In this document: positions 44,101-56,733 of the stretch, in pieces
How the letters are laid out: each line of letters begins with the position of its first letter
Numbering within the stretch: the stretch's first letter is position 1
Source: Mytilus galloprovincialis
Lineage: Eukaryota; Mollusca; Bivalvia; Mytilida; Mytilidae
Direction: 5' to 3'
DNA length: 64,000 nucleotides
Assembly: GCF_965363235.1 (NCBI RefSeq)
Contig: NC_134847.1
Span: 65,038,144 to 65,102,143 of the forward strand
Made by a program: the position numbers and the translations under genes
The notes under the pieces: generated by a model
Told to the model about the DNA's origin: nothing
Database searches by the model: none
What the model saw: only the letters and a program-made list of their open reading frames with translations

Positions 44101-47100
44101 ATTGATGAGTTTATCCTAAAACGCCTATCTATAGATGGAATGGTTTATTATGAGTGAAACGGTTAAACTCCGCCCAGTCAAGTGAAATAAATTGAGTAAT
44201 ATATATGTACTAAAAAGTTAATCTACATTCTAAATTTAGTTACAGAAACACCTTTAAATGTAAATGTAAGTTGGATTTTATACCATGGCTTGATATGTTG
44301 CCAGTTAAATTTTGATAATGATCAAGCACCAAGGGATTACTTGTGTCAGAAGTAAACTTTGCAGAGTTTAGAAATTGAGCTTGGCGTAAACCTTTAAGAT
44401 ATATATTTCTACTCTCCTTCATCTATATACATTTATCTAAATACATGTACCTCTCAGCAGATACATTGAATTCTGAAATTTTATAGTCATATCTGTTGTT
44501 ATTTTAGGTGAGACAGTTTAGCTCTTCAGCTGTAAGAAACCAACTAGTTACAGTAAGTTTATTTTTCAGGGACACTTTTATAATTCATAGGAGGGTTTGT
44601 TTGAATGAAAGTCAACACCATTCTTGGTTTTTATCTTTGATTATAAGTACAAGTATCACTAATACCTGAAATGTATATAAACACAGTACATTAGCATGAT
44701 TAGTAAATGATTAGTTTATGTTTATTTATTAAATGATTAATGGACACTTTTATAATTCATGGAGGGTTTAGATTTTGTCTGTACAGAGTAAAGTGTTGTC
44801 AGCTTTAAATCTAAGGAACCTCTAAATCTAAAGATATTCAAAAAATGATAAGCTTAATATTGATTGTAGAGCCAAATTTTTTGTATATATTTACATATAG
44901 CATCCAAAATGGTTTTTTTTGCAAGTTTAATATGCCTATTGATTTCTAACTACAAATTAGAGTCTTAGTATAATGAATTTGATACAATTTAATATAATGA
45001 TTTTGTAATTATAAGTGACTTTTGCAGCCACCAGTTCAGGTGTTTGGTATTGAAGGCAGATATGCTACAGCATTGTACTCTGCTGCTACAAAACAGAAGC
45101 AGTTAGATTCAGTAGAAGGTGAATTGAACACTTTGAAGGTAAGACATTACAGTGTCTTTTAAAATATTTTTACGCTGACATTAGTCAAATACAATTGGTA
45201 ATTATTTAACTTTTTTTTGGTTAATATTCTGCATTCATTGTCAATTGAAAGGATCCATGAACTAGTTTAATTTTTGGGTGCTTTTAAATTGATTAATTTT
45301 ACTTGTAATGATTTTTTTTCCTCCATTTTCAATGCCGATATCATGAATATGAAACAATGGACAGTCAACATTTAGACTTGACAGCGCTTATCCCAGTTCA
45401 ACAAATATTGCTATTGCATAACTCTTTAATCTGACTCTGAAAATAGAAAAATGATTGGAGCTGCATTATTTTTGCTCAAATTGCATACACATTTCAAAGA
45501 GATATGGATTTAGATCATGTACATGTAATCCTTGTTGTGAATCATTAAATAACAACAGTATCTGTGTAGATTGAGGGACAGTTTAGAGTTAATTAATGGA
45601 AATTGATAAAAAAATATGGTTGAGGAATATTTTAGGTTTACAGGATAGATGCTGTTAATTATTTTTTAACAGCTTTATACTTGTTTTTTTCAGAAACTTA
45701 TTAAAACCGATAAGCCTTTTGCAGAATTCCTACAGAACCCAACATTTAGTCGCACGGAAAAGAAAGGTAGATTATTGTAAAACTTATCTAAGCAGTACAG
45801 TCTATGTTGTTCTTTTTATACAACTGCAAAACATTATACGGTTGTATGTTGGTATCACGTCGTCCAAAGACATTTGGTTTTCTGACAATAACTTAAGTAT
45901 AAGTAAATAGAAATCTTTGAAGTTTAAACACAATGTTTATGACCACAAAAAGAAGGTTGGAATTGAATTTGGGGGTTATGGTCCCAACAGTTTAGGAATT
46001 AGGGGCCAAAAAGGGGCCCAAATACATGTAAGCATTTTTCTAGTTACATGTGTACCAAACAATAACTTGTGGAATGGTGTATGGATCTCTCTGAAATTAT
46101 ACCACAAAGGGATGGTAAAAACCTGTGCTAGGTGAAGCAATTCTTTTTTTCTAAAAGTAATTCGACAGTATTCTTTGTAAAAAAAAAAATGAACTTTTTG
46201 TAAAGGTTTCAATGTTTTATGGTATTAGTCCACCTTGAATTTAAGGCCAAACTTTTTTTATTATCTGTTTAACGAGATCCGCCGACTCCACCTTTCCCGA
46301 TTTTAGAATAAAAATAAAAGTAGTGTTTCTTACTTTTATTATTATTTTTCCCGCCGACTGTTACGAAATCCTCAGAAAAAAATAAAATGTGTTGTTCACG
46401 ATACTCGCTTTCGGTCAATTTCGTTATCGGTAATATTTAATTTTTACCAAGTCAATAAAACAGCAATTTTCATTTAAAAGTAAAGAAATTCAAGGCATAA
46501 ACGATATATTTTCTTCTAAAAGATTTTTAAGCTGGTGGCATGCTTTTCATACTTGTCAAGTTACACGAGAGCGTACATCAAATCATTCTAACTTTCAGAA
46601 CTTGATGAAATTAGCCTCAAGTAAACTTGTCATCCATGTATTGCATTAGAATCGTCATATTCCTTTCCAAATAGCGTATCAAACATCGTTTATTTTTGTA
46701 AATTTTTCTTCGTCCGACATTTAAATTTGTAGAACTACGGATCGGAATCGGGATTTCATCGGAAACGGACCAGCTATGACCGAAATCCGGATTCTTGCGA
46801 TAATGACTACAGACGCATGAATGGCACTGCTGACAGACAAAAATTGAAGCCAAAAGGGAAAATTACGCATTCCACACGCATTAACATACTTTTGGTTAGA
46901 TCTTCTTGATTAATGTATCTATTTCCATGTATAAGCATTGTTTCAATTTATAGGTTAAAGTTGCTTAACTCTGGGACTATTACACCAGAGACATATATAC
47001 ACATGTGTATATATATGTCTCTGCATACACTAAGAGGTTCCTGACTGGGTGACTGGTATTTACATATATAGTGTATATGCAGCGAGGTTGATATATTTGC

Positions 47101-50100
47101 GTGGTGCCATGGACCTATATTAGTGGAAATACAGAATCAAAACATAGTTTTTGGGATACGATTGCTGTCAAGCAATCTGTAGACTTTTACCGTTGACTCA
47201 TGCTACATTCCCTCACGTCATTCGTTTTATTCTAAACATTCAGCAACATCTCAGATTCTTATAATTGTCTTGCTTTAAAAGGTAAAAACAAGCAAAAGGA
47301 TTGAACATAAACAACTTTCCTGTAATGTTCTTCTCATAATGTTCATGTGTGATATTTTCCTTGACTTATATGCGTGTTTTTAACAACACGGAAAATCAGA
47401 ATTAAACAGTATTTATATTTAGTGTTTTTATAAATTTAGAAACACGTCCAGTGATATTGTTGTCTTTTTTCAAAACTACCTCTACCGTTTTTTATTGGGA
47501 AAAATGAATATTTTGTATTGAAATTGGGAAATTTGTATATTTCATTCTTAACACATCTCCGATTTTTTGCTGACCTTTGCTGTCTTTTTTGCACTGTTTT
47601 TTCATGTATATTTTGGTTGTCTGACATTTTCAATCTGAAAGGTACTTTTCGGAGAGGGGAAAGAAACAGAAGCAATGATGGTACTTAATGCATTGAAAAC
47701 TTCATGTGTTACAAACACCATGATGATTCTGATCAGAAAACCGGATCTCAAAAGTGCTTTCTACTATCAAAATAATAACATGAGTACGATATTTACAAAC
47801 ATTACTACCAATGCCATCACTGTTTGGGGAAAATGTAAAACTTTTTGGGAGGAATTTTAAGCCATTTTTTTTAGTAATTGGGAAATTTCTCTAGGGGAAA
47901 AGGCTGAATTTCGGCTGTAATTTGAGGCAAACAATATCACTGACGTCAGAGGGAATACCCCAGTTTTGATAACTTGCGAGAGTTCTCTGAATTCCGATCG
48001 ATAATTCTATTTCTGTCATAAGAACTGAAGTGGAGTATTTCTATATTTTACCATTATGAAACTGATATTTGATACTGTACTCTCATGAAGAAATGGAGAA
48101 CCATTCATCATATCATTTAATAAACGTTCTTGTTCCAAATCGCAAGTCGCGGTTTGTTTATGTATTAATGCGCATGCGTATAGTTATTCTGATTTCAAGG
48201 GGTATCAGATTGAGTGATTCCCCGCTTCATTGATTAATTTGAAACTCATGGGATTCTTTCTATGTCTGTCTGCTATTGAGGGTTATTGTTGTTGCATAAT
48301 TTTAAATCATATGCATAATTTAAATTAAAATAAATGCTTCATCGCAAAAATTACCCATAACACCCCTTCAGCCGAAATGGAGTCTTCCATATTATCGTTT
48401 CGAGTTGTCTCTCTTCCTCCGGAAGTATTCGTCAAGAAAAATTTAACTCGTTAATGCTGATAAACGTCGTATTATATTAAGAACGATCTCAATTTAAACA
48501 GAGGAGTGTGTACGGAAAGGAGTCATGCCCTCTGACCCAAAGGAACTTCAATATTTAAAGAGTAAGAAATGGGGTTCCTCCTAAACTGGTCCGCCGTTCT
48601 ATATATAGCTTCGCACTGAAGGTCAGTGTAGCGATAAGTGAACACAACAGGGGTCCAGTTTAGGGTTCCTCCTAGAATTACGGTGATAAGATACGGAAGC
48701 AAGTCAACTCGTACCACGCCATTCGTACCAAAAAAGTTAACTTGTACCACTGGGAAGTCGTACCATTCAGAAAAATATATTAAAAAATATGATGTTTTAT
48801 GGGTTTTTGTTTGTAAACTTAATAAAAGTAAAGTTGAATTACTTGAATTTTATACAGGATTTTAATGAAAATTTAGACAAAAATAAAGAATGTTTTTAAG
48901 CATTATTGTTTAAACTGATCTTTCAAACTAGAACATAGGCGGATCAAGGGGGGCTGCCCCTCCCCCCCTTTTCGTGGGAAAAATTTGGTTGATTATAAAG
49001 GGAATCATTGAAGCATGACTGGAGCAGCCCCCTCTTAGGTGAGTCAGCGGGCCCCCTTAGGAAAAGTTCTAGATCCGCCACTGTAGAACATAATCCAGAA
49101 GAAAGTTAAAACATTACTTTAACTGTACCTTAAATTGAATATATATATTAAATAAAATAATAAAATAAGTAAAAAGTTATCAGTTCCATTCTATCAATTT
49201 CATCCTTCCATTGGGACTCTTCAGGCTAACTGATGTAGTGTCGCTATAGGCGAGGTCGTTAAGGAGGTTTATGGAAGGATAAAATCGATAGAATGGAACT
49301 GTTAACTTTTTACTTATTTTATTATTTTATTTAATGAATATATATATCTGCACATGTGAAAATTATTTTTTACGCCTATATATATATATATCCAATTTAA
49401 GTTAATTAAAAGTTAATTAAAAATATTGTCTATTGTCTATTAAAGTTGTAATCCATGATCGCAAATTGAATGCCATGTTTACAATTGTTGAAAGCCATGT
49501 GCTTTTTTGGCGGGAAAATTCCGGACCCCTTAACAGGAATCAGTTACATTTCATTGTTATTTATAGACAGTAAAAATAATTTTGGCAATCATTTTGACTA
49601 ACTGCTAAGATTTAATTATTCATGAAAAATTAATATTTTCTTCGGGTGAAACTGTTAATACTTTAATTATCTACATCTGCCACAGTATTTTCTATCCAAT
49701 AGACAAGGAACATTAGCTACAAATTGGTCATTGTACAAATTATATACATTTTACAGACTTAAGAGGTATTGAGTGAAAGTAACGTATATCATGTATATTC
49801 ATCATTTAACACCATTTAAATGCATTTAAATAAGTTGGTAAGTGTTAGCAGTGGTACGAGTTTGCATTGGTACAAGCTTTTTTTTTAGTGGTACGAGTTT
49901 GCAATGGTACGGGATAACTATAATTCGATAAAACACAATAAGTACATGGCTCATACACTTGTAACCGGGATTGGCTATTTTTAAAGTTGACTGACTATTC
50001 AGATTATTACATTTTGCATGTGCAGTTGAATTAGTTTTGAAAATAATACTATCCAGCTGTACCAGGGTTGCCGGCCAAAAAAGGCTTGACACTCACTCAT

Positions 50101-53100
50101 GTTCATGCTTTTTTGCGGCAGTATCCTTGGATCTGTTTTTTTCCTCTTTGATCTTTTCAATTTTGATCAAATCTCACGCATTTGCTTAATGAAAATTTGG
50201 CAGAACTGCTATACATGTGTCAATGAAAACTGTGGCAATCGTATCCCTCAGAGCATTCTGCTCTTTGATTAAGTTTATATTAATAGAAGGGTTAACCAGA
50301 GACATATATAAACTATATGTATTTATATTTCTCTGGGTTAATATGCTGGTCTGTTCTCATTTCATTGTTCTTGTATTTTGATAAATTATATAAAAAAAAA
50401 AAAAAAAAAAAAGTCACTTATAATGGTTTTATTTTTATTTTTAGTGTCGACTGGACCAATTTTGCACTTTTATTTTTTTTTTTATTTCGCTCCCTCGACC
50501 CTAATTTTTTACAAATTTTCTCGTTAAACAGATAAAATAAAAAGTCTGGCCTAAAGGCTTTTGTAACCCTTTCATAAGTTTACATGGAAAATCGGATGAA
50601 TATTTACAAAGTATGCTATTGTTATAACAAAGCAGAGTTCTTTTGAAAAAAATATGTGCAACTTTTTATACGCCCGTTTACAGTGTTAAAGAAAAAATTC
50701 ATGATGTTCAGTTTTGTTCTTTTTTGTGTTATAGTACTGTTGTATTTTATCAAAATTAATAAATGTTATTTTTTTTGCCTAATTAGTGGTTATTTTAAGA
50801 AGATATTTTTTTAATGATAAATAAAACTTAAATGTGTTTAAAAAAAACTTAATAACTGGTTATGTGAGTTAGCCAATTCAAGTTCAAAAAGTGTTAGACT
50901 TAATATAAGAAATAAAATTTAAAAGCTGTTGTGGAGCAAAACAACTGACATTTAGATATATGTTATCTATAAAGGGAAATTAATTTTTGTTTAATATGTT
51001 TGTTTAATATTATGGTTTGAAATTCCAGACACACTGACAAATATTGCAAAGAAACAAAAATTATCAGATCTAACAAGTAATTTATTTGGTAAGTATAATA
51101 AAATTGATTTTTAAAGGTCAAAATAGTGAAAAATCAACCTTAAAAAAAAAGACTATGATATATATATAAAATAATGCTGAAGAATCTCACAGAAAAACAC
51201 ATGATAGAATATCCCAAAAACTGGATGTGTAATTGAGATTTCATTTGATATATTTGTCATCTATTTTGATGCAAAATAGTAGCTTAGATTTGTATTTACT
51301 CATTCATATATGTATTACAAACACAAGACTGTCTTTTTAAAACAAAACGAATACAATATACAGGATATGTGTCTGTAGTTTATTTCCCATTGTTTCATCA
51401 TGATCTAATTTCCTCCAAATGGAAAGAAGACATTGAAAGTTCTATAATATTTAATTGCGGTTTACAAATTAAAAGAAACCTGCTTGCTATATTGTAGAAC
51501 ACAACGAACAAATAAATTGTAGTAAAATCTTTGAAATGAAAATAAAAGGCAAAAGACACACACTACATTTTCACCACCAATTGGAGAAAATGAACTGGAT
51601 AGAGGCCAAACAATCTATTTTATAGGCATGATTATAGGCATTTGTGTTACCATATTTGTGAGGCTCATATTCTCTGTGTAATATTATCTGAATGACAAAA
51701 GAAAATTTATTTTAATAGGTGCATTAGCAGAAAATGGTAGACTAAATAAATTATCTGGTGTTTTGGATGCCTTTGAGAAAATTATGAGTGCTCACAAAGG
51801 CGAGGTACAGTGTGTTGTCACCACAGCTAAGGTAAAAATACAAATTAGTCAACAAACATCTCATACTCATATAGGGCTTTATTTTCATCCTATGGTTTTC
51901 CAAGGTTAATGATATGATATGGGAGATAAATGTTGTATTCCTATTCATTCCATGTACACAAGATAATTTTAAACTGTAAGACAATAATATAAAAAAGAAA
52001 ATTAAAAATTAATGAAATATTGTAATCATTGCATGCATTTATTATTGCAATTTTGTCTTTTAAGATTAAAATGCGATTTTAATTTTTGTGATATTCAGAA
52101 AAATCCTGTTTAATTTATATATTTTTTTTTAAATGGTAGTTTAAATTATTACAATTATAACCCTGTCAAATTTTTTGCTATCTAGAAAACATCGCAATAA
52201 TATCTGAATTAACAGTAACAACAAAATAACTCTCACAAACCAAAAGTAGTCCTGTACTGATGAATATGGTGAAATAAAAGTGAGATAACCTAAGCATATA
52301 ATAAACTGCTTAGCACAAATAAATGCTGTATGGAGAATTTGTTTATAAGATAACAACCTAACAGGACAGTAGACTGAAAAAACATCTATAAACTACCCAC
52401 ATAATGCATTGAAAAATGGAAAAATCCTGGAATTTCAATAACTCACTTCAGGCCTTGTTATGTCCTTGACATCTATAAAAATTAAAATGATAATTGATAA
52501 GTTACATTTACAAACTTATCTCCCCTTCTTGAACAGTTTTGCAGTGTATTATTATAATACAAATACATTTATTAAGCCAATATACATTGATTTACTATGT
52601 CAGAATGTTGTTTGAGGACATTACTTATATATTCTATAAAGATCTGCTCATTATATTTACGTTGATCTCGCCTGTAAATGCATGAAATGTTTACAACTAG
52701 ACATTAGCAAGCTGTAATTCATATATTTGTACATTTATCTATGTATTTTTATATGGAACAATCAACTTTAAAATGTCCTAGAGATGCTAAAAAAATTCCA
52801 CCAGTAATCCTTGATAGGATCAACTTTATACATACTGAATTATGATTAACAACCATGACTTACTGTTAAATGTTGTCTTCATAAAGTTCAGGAAAACAAT
52901 GTTCAATGCAGGCTCTTTATTTTCATGCCCCCAACATAGTGGATGAGGGGTATTATGTTTTTGCCCTTGTTCGTATGTATGTACATCCCAAAGTTTGTAT
53001 GTGTTCTCTAACTTTAGTTTTTTTCAACCAAATGTTATGAAACACAGATTAAGTATGAATTTGGTGGCGTCACGTCACTTAAACCGTTCGAGAGTCATGT

Positions 53101-54959
53101 CCCTTTACATAGGAAAAAAATGTTGACATTATTGTTTTGGTTCTGTAAAATTAGTTTGCCTAAATCTTGTGTTATGAAAATTATACAGTATGCTAATTAG
53201 CAAAACACAAATCAAGTTTGAATTATGGGGACGTCACTTTAACCGTTCTAGAGTTATGCCCCTTTACTAAATGAAAAATTCAATTATGTTCTTTAACTTT
53301 AGTTTGCCTCAACCAAATGTTATGAAACTTATACACCATGCTTATAATCACTTAACACAGATCAAGTTTGAATTTTGGTGTCATTTTAACCAATGTTGAG
53401 TTATGCCCTTTACAAATGGAAAAATTGCTGAATTTTTAATTTCGTTTCTCTTATTTCAGTTTTCCTCAACCAAATGTTGTGAAATTTATACACAATGCTT
53501 ACAACCACAAAATACAGATCAATTTGTAATTTTGGTGGTGTCACTTTATCTGTTCTAGTGTAATGCCCCTTTCAAATGGAAAAATTGATGATTTTTTTGT
53601 TTCCATTTTCTAACTTAATTTAGCCTCAACCAAATGTTATGAAACTTATGAAGAATGCTTGTTACCTGAAAACACAGATCAGGTATGAATTTTGGTGGTG
53701 TCACTTTTACTATTCTAAAGTTATGTTCCTTTACAAATGGAAAAATTGGGTTCCTGTTCTCCAACTTATTTACCGTTCTTCAGTTATGTCACTTTATAAC
53801 TTTTATGTAACCTTTATATATGATATGCAAGCGGAAGCATCATCTGTGCTCCATGGACATATTCCCCATTTATTAAGATTTTTAATATAATCTGTATAAA
53901 TTTTGCAGGCTATGAGTGCAACAAATGAGAAAGAAATCAGAACAGTTCTACAAAGTTTCTTAAAACCAGGAGAGAAATTGTTCTTAACATTGGAGGTATG
54001 GTATTATCTTTGATCTTAAAGGAAATAGATTCAGAATTATTATTCTCTCTATGTTCATCATCAGTTGACAATGTGAACCACTGGTAATTTAATTAAGTCG
54101 AACATTGGCATCATTTGAATGGTATCTTCTATTATGATTCAACTTTGAAGTATCAATTTGGAATTTTTTTTCTTAAGTTTTACTTGTCAGTCAGTGCCCA
54201 TTTAATTGTTAAATAGAAATACTGTAGTGAACAAAATCAGCTTGAGAAAAGAAAAAAATCACCAAAAATATCAAGCATATAATTTGGTATGCCAGCTACA
54301 TGTTTCTTCTACATTAGACTTGTCAGTGGCAATCAAATGAAAATAGGTGGAAGTCCAAATAAAATATGAAGATGGGGAGCATTGAAACCTTCACACCAAA
54401 AATCTGTTTACATATGCATTGGAGTAGATGTTGGTTTGTTAAATATAGTGAAACCAAATGGCAAAGAAACATGAGCATGTTTTAGCACTTGTCTTTGCTA
54501 AAGTTCAAAATTTGAAGTTCTTTAGTTATCTTTATACACAAAGAGGTATTGCAATTTACAAAAAGTCTTAAGAAAACTGGACTTGTAAAGTGTGTAAACA
54601 ATGCAAGATAATATTCTAAATATTTCTGTCTGAAAAGTTTTTTTTTCATAAAAACAGAGCAGATATGTAGCTAATGAGCCAAGAAACCTATTTTTATACA
54701 AGATTTAAGCAGCTAATAAATGTAAAGGTGACAAAAATATTTTAATATATCATGATTCGTCTGAAGGTTTTAATATGTATATTTTCTTTTACATAGTATG
54801 TTGGGGATGCAAGTTATTATGATAAATAATTCTTTATAATTACAGACTGATCCCAAATTGATTGGTGGCATGGTGGTTTATATTGGAGACAAATATGTTG
54901 ATATGTCTATGGCATCAAAAATCAACACATATACCAACTTAATTAAACAAGCTGTATAA
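38198..54959 (+). CDS. ATP5PO: Mitochondrial ATP synthase OSCP subunit (ATP5PO), 8 exons, 209 aa
   Basis: Exons are 38198-38224, 44508-44552, 45028-45138, 45694-45766, 51029-51088, 51719-51831, 53909-53995 and 54846-54959, with GT-AG introns and all phases closing. The N-terminus [20 protein letters not shown] is an Arg/Ser-rich mitochondrial presequence. Strong matches to human OSCP include [28 protein letters not shown]-type [27 protein letters not shown] and [24 protein letters not shown] sits on top of F1 and joins it to the peripheral stalk of ATP synthase on the matrix side of the inner membrane. Human OSCP has 213 residues, so length is normal. The first coding exon was found by eye from its donor (TTG|GTAAAG) and lies 6.3 kb before exon 2. 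Introns 1 and 4 are swollen by repeats, and intron 6 by a family B element. Confidence 0.97.
39008..40258. mobile_element. 1.25-kb hAT-like element in ATP5PO intron 1
   Basis: Terminal inverted repeats CAGTGTTCTCCCCAGG and CCTGGGGAGAACACTG (16 bp, exact) enclose a non-coding interior. GTGAT occurs directly before and after (39003-39007, 40259-40263). Subterminal GGGCCCGCGATGTATAATTT and TACCGCGGTGG are GC-rich. The ends are hAT-like; a full 8-bp duplication is not apparent. Confidence 0.7.
40262..41158 (+). repeat. Family C element in ATP5PO intron 1
   Basis: Contains two or three copies of a ~500-bp unit (ATTATCTTGAATAC, GCAATAATGTTCAGCAAAGT, AAAATGGTCAGTTGACCCCT, TAAGGAGTTATTG) beginning near 40262, 40775 and 40980. 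It ends with CCAAGGTGAGCGACACAGAC and a hairpin CTCTTAAGAG before CCTCTACTTT. This is the same end as at 1-52. Confidence 0.65.
41160..43918. mobile_element. Possible hAT-like element hosting family A copy A5
   Basis: CAGTTTCCAGGGCGCCCTGC at 41160, and the complement of GGCACCCTGCCC and CTAGCTGGAACACTG at 43882-43918, look like a decayed inverted pair. The A5 insertion starts only 21 bp inside the left end. No target duplication matches, so the two ends may be unrelated. Confidence 0.3.
41181..42863 (+). mobile_element. Family A element, copy A5 (Helentron-like), in ATP5PO intron 1
   Basis: Left end TTTTTATACGACCGCAAAAA with CGTCGTCGTCGTCCGAATAC. Right end has CTGCGGTCGTATAAAG, hairpin GCTGCGCCCTGCAGAGC and ATCTGG at 42858-42863. 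It lacks part of the fourth 165-bp unit and has more GCAATAGCAAG units than A1. The palindrome ATTGCACAATATTGTGCAAT is at 42278-42297, and a G run is near 42566. Confidence 0.85.
45812..46140 (+). mobile_element. Left fragment of a family A-related element in ATP5PO intron 4
   Basis: TTTTTTATACAACTGCAAAA, GGTTGTATGTTGGTATCACG, GTTTATGACCACAAAAAGAA and GGGGCCAAAAAGGGGCCCAA follow family A order but are diverged. A short right end (GTGCTAGGTGAAGCA) is near 46122-46136, so this is an internally shortened member. Confidence 0.6.
48938..49082. mobile_element. GGATC-type MITE, complete copy
   Basis: Left GGCGGATCAAGGGGGGCTGC and right AAGTTCTAGATCCGCCACTG are inverted ends. The interior has TTCGTGGGAAAAATTTGG, AGGGAATCATTGAAGCATGA and GAGCAGCCCCCTCTTAGG. 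Relatives lie at 25405, 58268 and 63891. Confidence 0.75.
49138..49346. mobile_element. 209-bp palindromic MITE
   Basis: Arms of ~74 bp (AAAGTTATCAGTTCCATTCT and its complement AGAATGGAACTGTTAACTTT, plus CATCCTTCCAT/ATGGAAGGAT) surround a centre with AACTGATGTAGTGTCGCTAT. The outer parts are AT dinucleotide-rich. It is nested in the 4.3-kb element. Confidence 0.75.
52925..53870 (+). mobile_element. Family B element in ATP5PO intron 6 (tandem ~115-bp units)
   Basis: Left end ATGCCCCCAACATAGTGGAT. About six units carry CAACCAAATGTTATGAAACT, ATACACAATGCTTATAACCA, CAGATCAAGTTTGAATTTTG and GTTATGCCCCTTTACAAATG. The right end is GCGGAAGCATCATCTGTGCT followed by CCATGGACATATTC. A fresher right end inside A3 reads GGGGGCATTATCTGTG with hairpin GTGTCCCTTTGGACAC. 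The layout resembles that of family A. Confidence 0.65.
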
Positions 54960-55134
54960 TGACTAACATTCATAGATATTTGTGATCAAACTTTATATAG
55001 AAGTGAAGTTGTATTTAACGTTTGTTGAATAGATTTTGACCAACTCTGGTATTTGTTTCTTTTCATTCAGATTTGTGGAAGCACTCATCACGCTCTTAGT
55101 TGTAAATTTGAAAGTAGTTGAAAAATTACACTAA

Positions 55135-56148
55135 TTTTTATACAACCAAAAAAGAAATTGCGTCATATAATGTTATTACTTGTCAGTGTTGTTGTCCGAA
55201 GACATTTGATTTTCAGACAAAACTTAAATATACATTGTAAGTGTATGTATTTCTGAAATTGTACCACAAGATTCCACACCACATCAGGCAGGTTAGGATG
55301 ATTTTTTTGGTAATGGTCCTAACTGTTCTGCTAAAGTGAGCCAAAAACAATACTTTTTATAAATTGCTTATTTCGTGAGGTCTAAAGAGGAAAGAACATA
55401 TTTTAAGGGGCACTAGCTACGAGATATGGAAAAAGGTAGATTATGATTTTGCTTGGTTCAATCTTTAATAAAAGTGAAATAATTATTTTTTAGCAATCAA
55501 ATTGGCTTAATTTTGTCAAAATAAGCATAGAAATATCACTGAAGAATTATTCACTTTCATGTGAAAATTGGACTTCATTAAATCTCTATTCATATGACCT
55601 TCAATTTAACCCATTAGCTAGAGATTGGTTACACATGCAGAAGTCAAAAGGAAATTAATGTCAACATTTTATAGTGAAACAAAGGTGAACCATTTTCTTT
55701 GATCCACAAAAAAAAATCATTCTTTATCATGTACAGGTAAAAGTGTACACTTTAAACTTACTATTTATACAAAAGCAAAAAAAATTGGGATCATTTATTG
55801 CTATCATGTCGTCATCAGCGTTGTTGTCCAAAGACAATTTTTCACCTGTTTTAAGATTTAAAAAAATTAAAAAAGAAAACTACTTCAAATTTATTTTTTT
55901 TTGGGAAAAGGGAGGAGGGGGTAAAAAGCAAGAAATCTTAAACTGAATATAAATTCAAATCATATAACCAATTTAAAGTTCTTTGACTACATTTATTCTG
56001 AGTCAGAAACCTATAATGTGTCAAATATTTAATTACAATCCAAATTCAGACCTGTATCAAACTTGAATATTGTGTCCATTTTTGCCCCAACTGTTCATGG
56101 TTTGACCTCTGCAGTCGTATCCAGCTGTGCTTGGTGAAGCACTTTATT
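55135..56148 (+). mobile_element. Decayed family A-related element downstream of ATP5PO
   Basis: The left part has TTTTTATACAACCAAAAAAG and TGTTGTCCGAAGACATTTGA. The right part has ATTTATTCTGAGTCAGAAAC, ACTGTTCATGGTTTGACCTC, TGCAGTCGTATCCAGCTGTG and CTTGGTGAAGCACTTTA. Much of the internal array is lost. A second left-end-like segment near 55770-55850 suggests two merged fragments. Confidence 0.5.
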
Positions 56149-56639
56149 AACCTATAACATGAATCAAAGAGACCTATTTAAATCCAATTGCATGATGTAG
56201 CAATCTGTTTATATTTATGTTTATATTGGGTTGTGTGACTGTTGGTAGTATTTGGCGGTCATCTCCATAGTCATTTAGATGGTGTCTACCCTTAAATACA
56301 CACGAAACTGATATATGTTATCAAGTACATGCTTTGTTAACTGTTTATTTCAGACTTATTGTAATTTTGATATACGTCTTGGTGTCAAATTGGTGAACAT
56401 GAATCTTGACAGCTAAGAAAGAACAAAATAAACTGTCTTTCAAGTAGAAAATCATTGACAGTTTGTCACACAGTAGAATTTTTTAGCAATCAATGATATC
56501 TTGTTTAAAAAAAAATACTTCACAGAGATACAAATGTTCATGGTTTATAATTGTCTAGATTGATAAGTTGTCTTGGTAGACCACAATATATTGGCAGAAT
56601 AGAAGCTATTTTAAAGTTTTGAAGAATATGGGATGCTTA

Positions 56640-56694
56640 TCTGGTGGAGCAGATTGCTTCAAATATTTTTCAGAGGGAAGATGACCTGGATGCT

Positions 56695-56733
<39 letters not shown>

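Larger units (their letters stand above)
46243..50556. mobile_element. ~4.3-kb PIF/Harbinger-like element in ATP5PO intron 4 (non-coding)
   Basis: The left end GGCCAAACTTTTTTTATTAT and ATCTGTTTAACGAGA are mirrored by TCTCGTTAAACAGAT and AGTCTGGCC on the right. The trinucleotide TAA flanks both sides. The inner arms also match weakly (AATAAAAATAAAAG). The TAA duplication and GG ends suggest PIF/Harbinger. The interior has only short open frames, with no transposase seen. It holds smaller repeats at 46985-47025, 48584-48673, 48938-49082 and 49138-49346. Confidence 0.5.

Noticed and set aside
48523-48865. Overlapping 75-aa frames on both strands in ATP5PO intron 4
   Set aside because: They lie over a short inverted repeat (CCTAAACTGG / CCAGTTTAGG) and GTACCA/TGGTAC-rich text; no family resemblance and no splice support.
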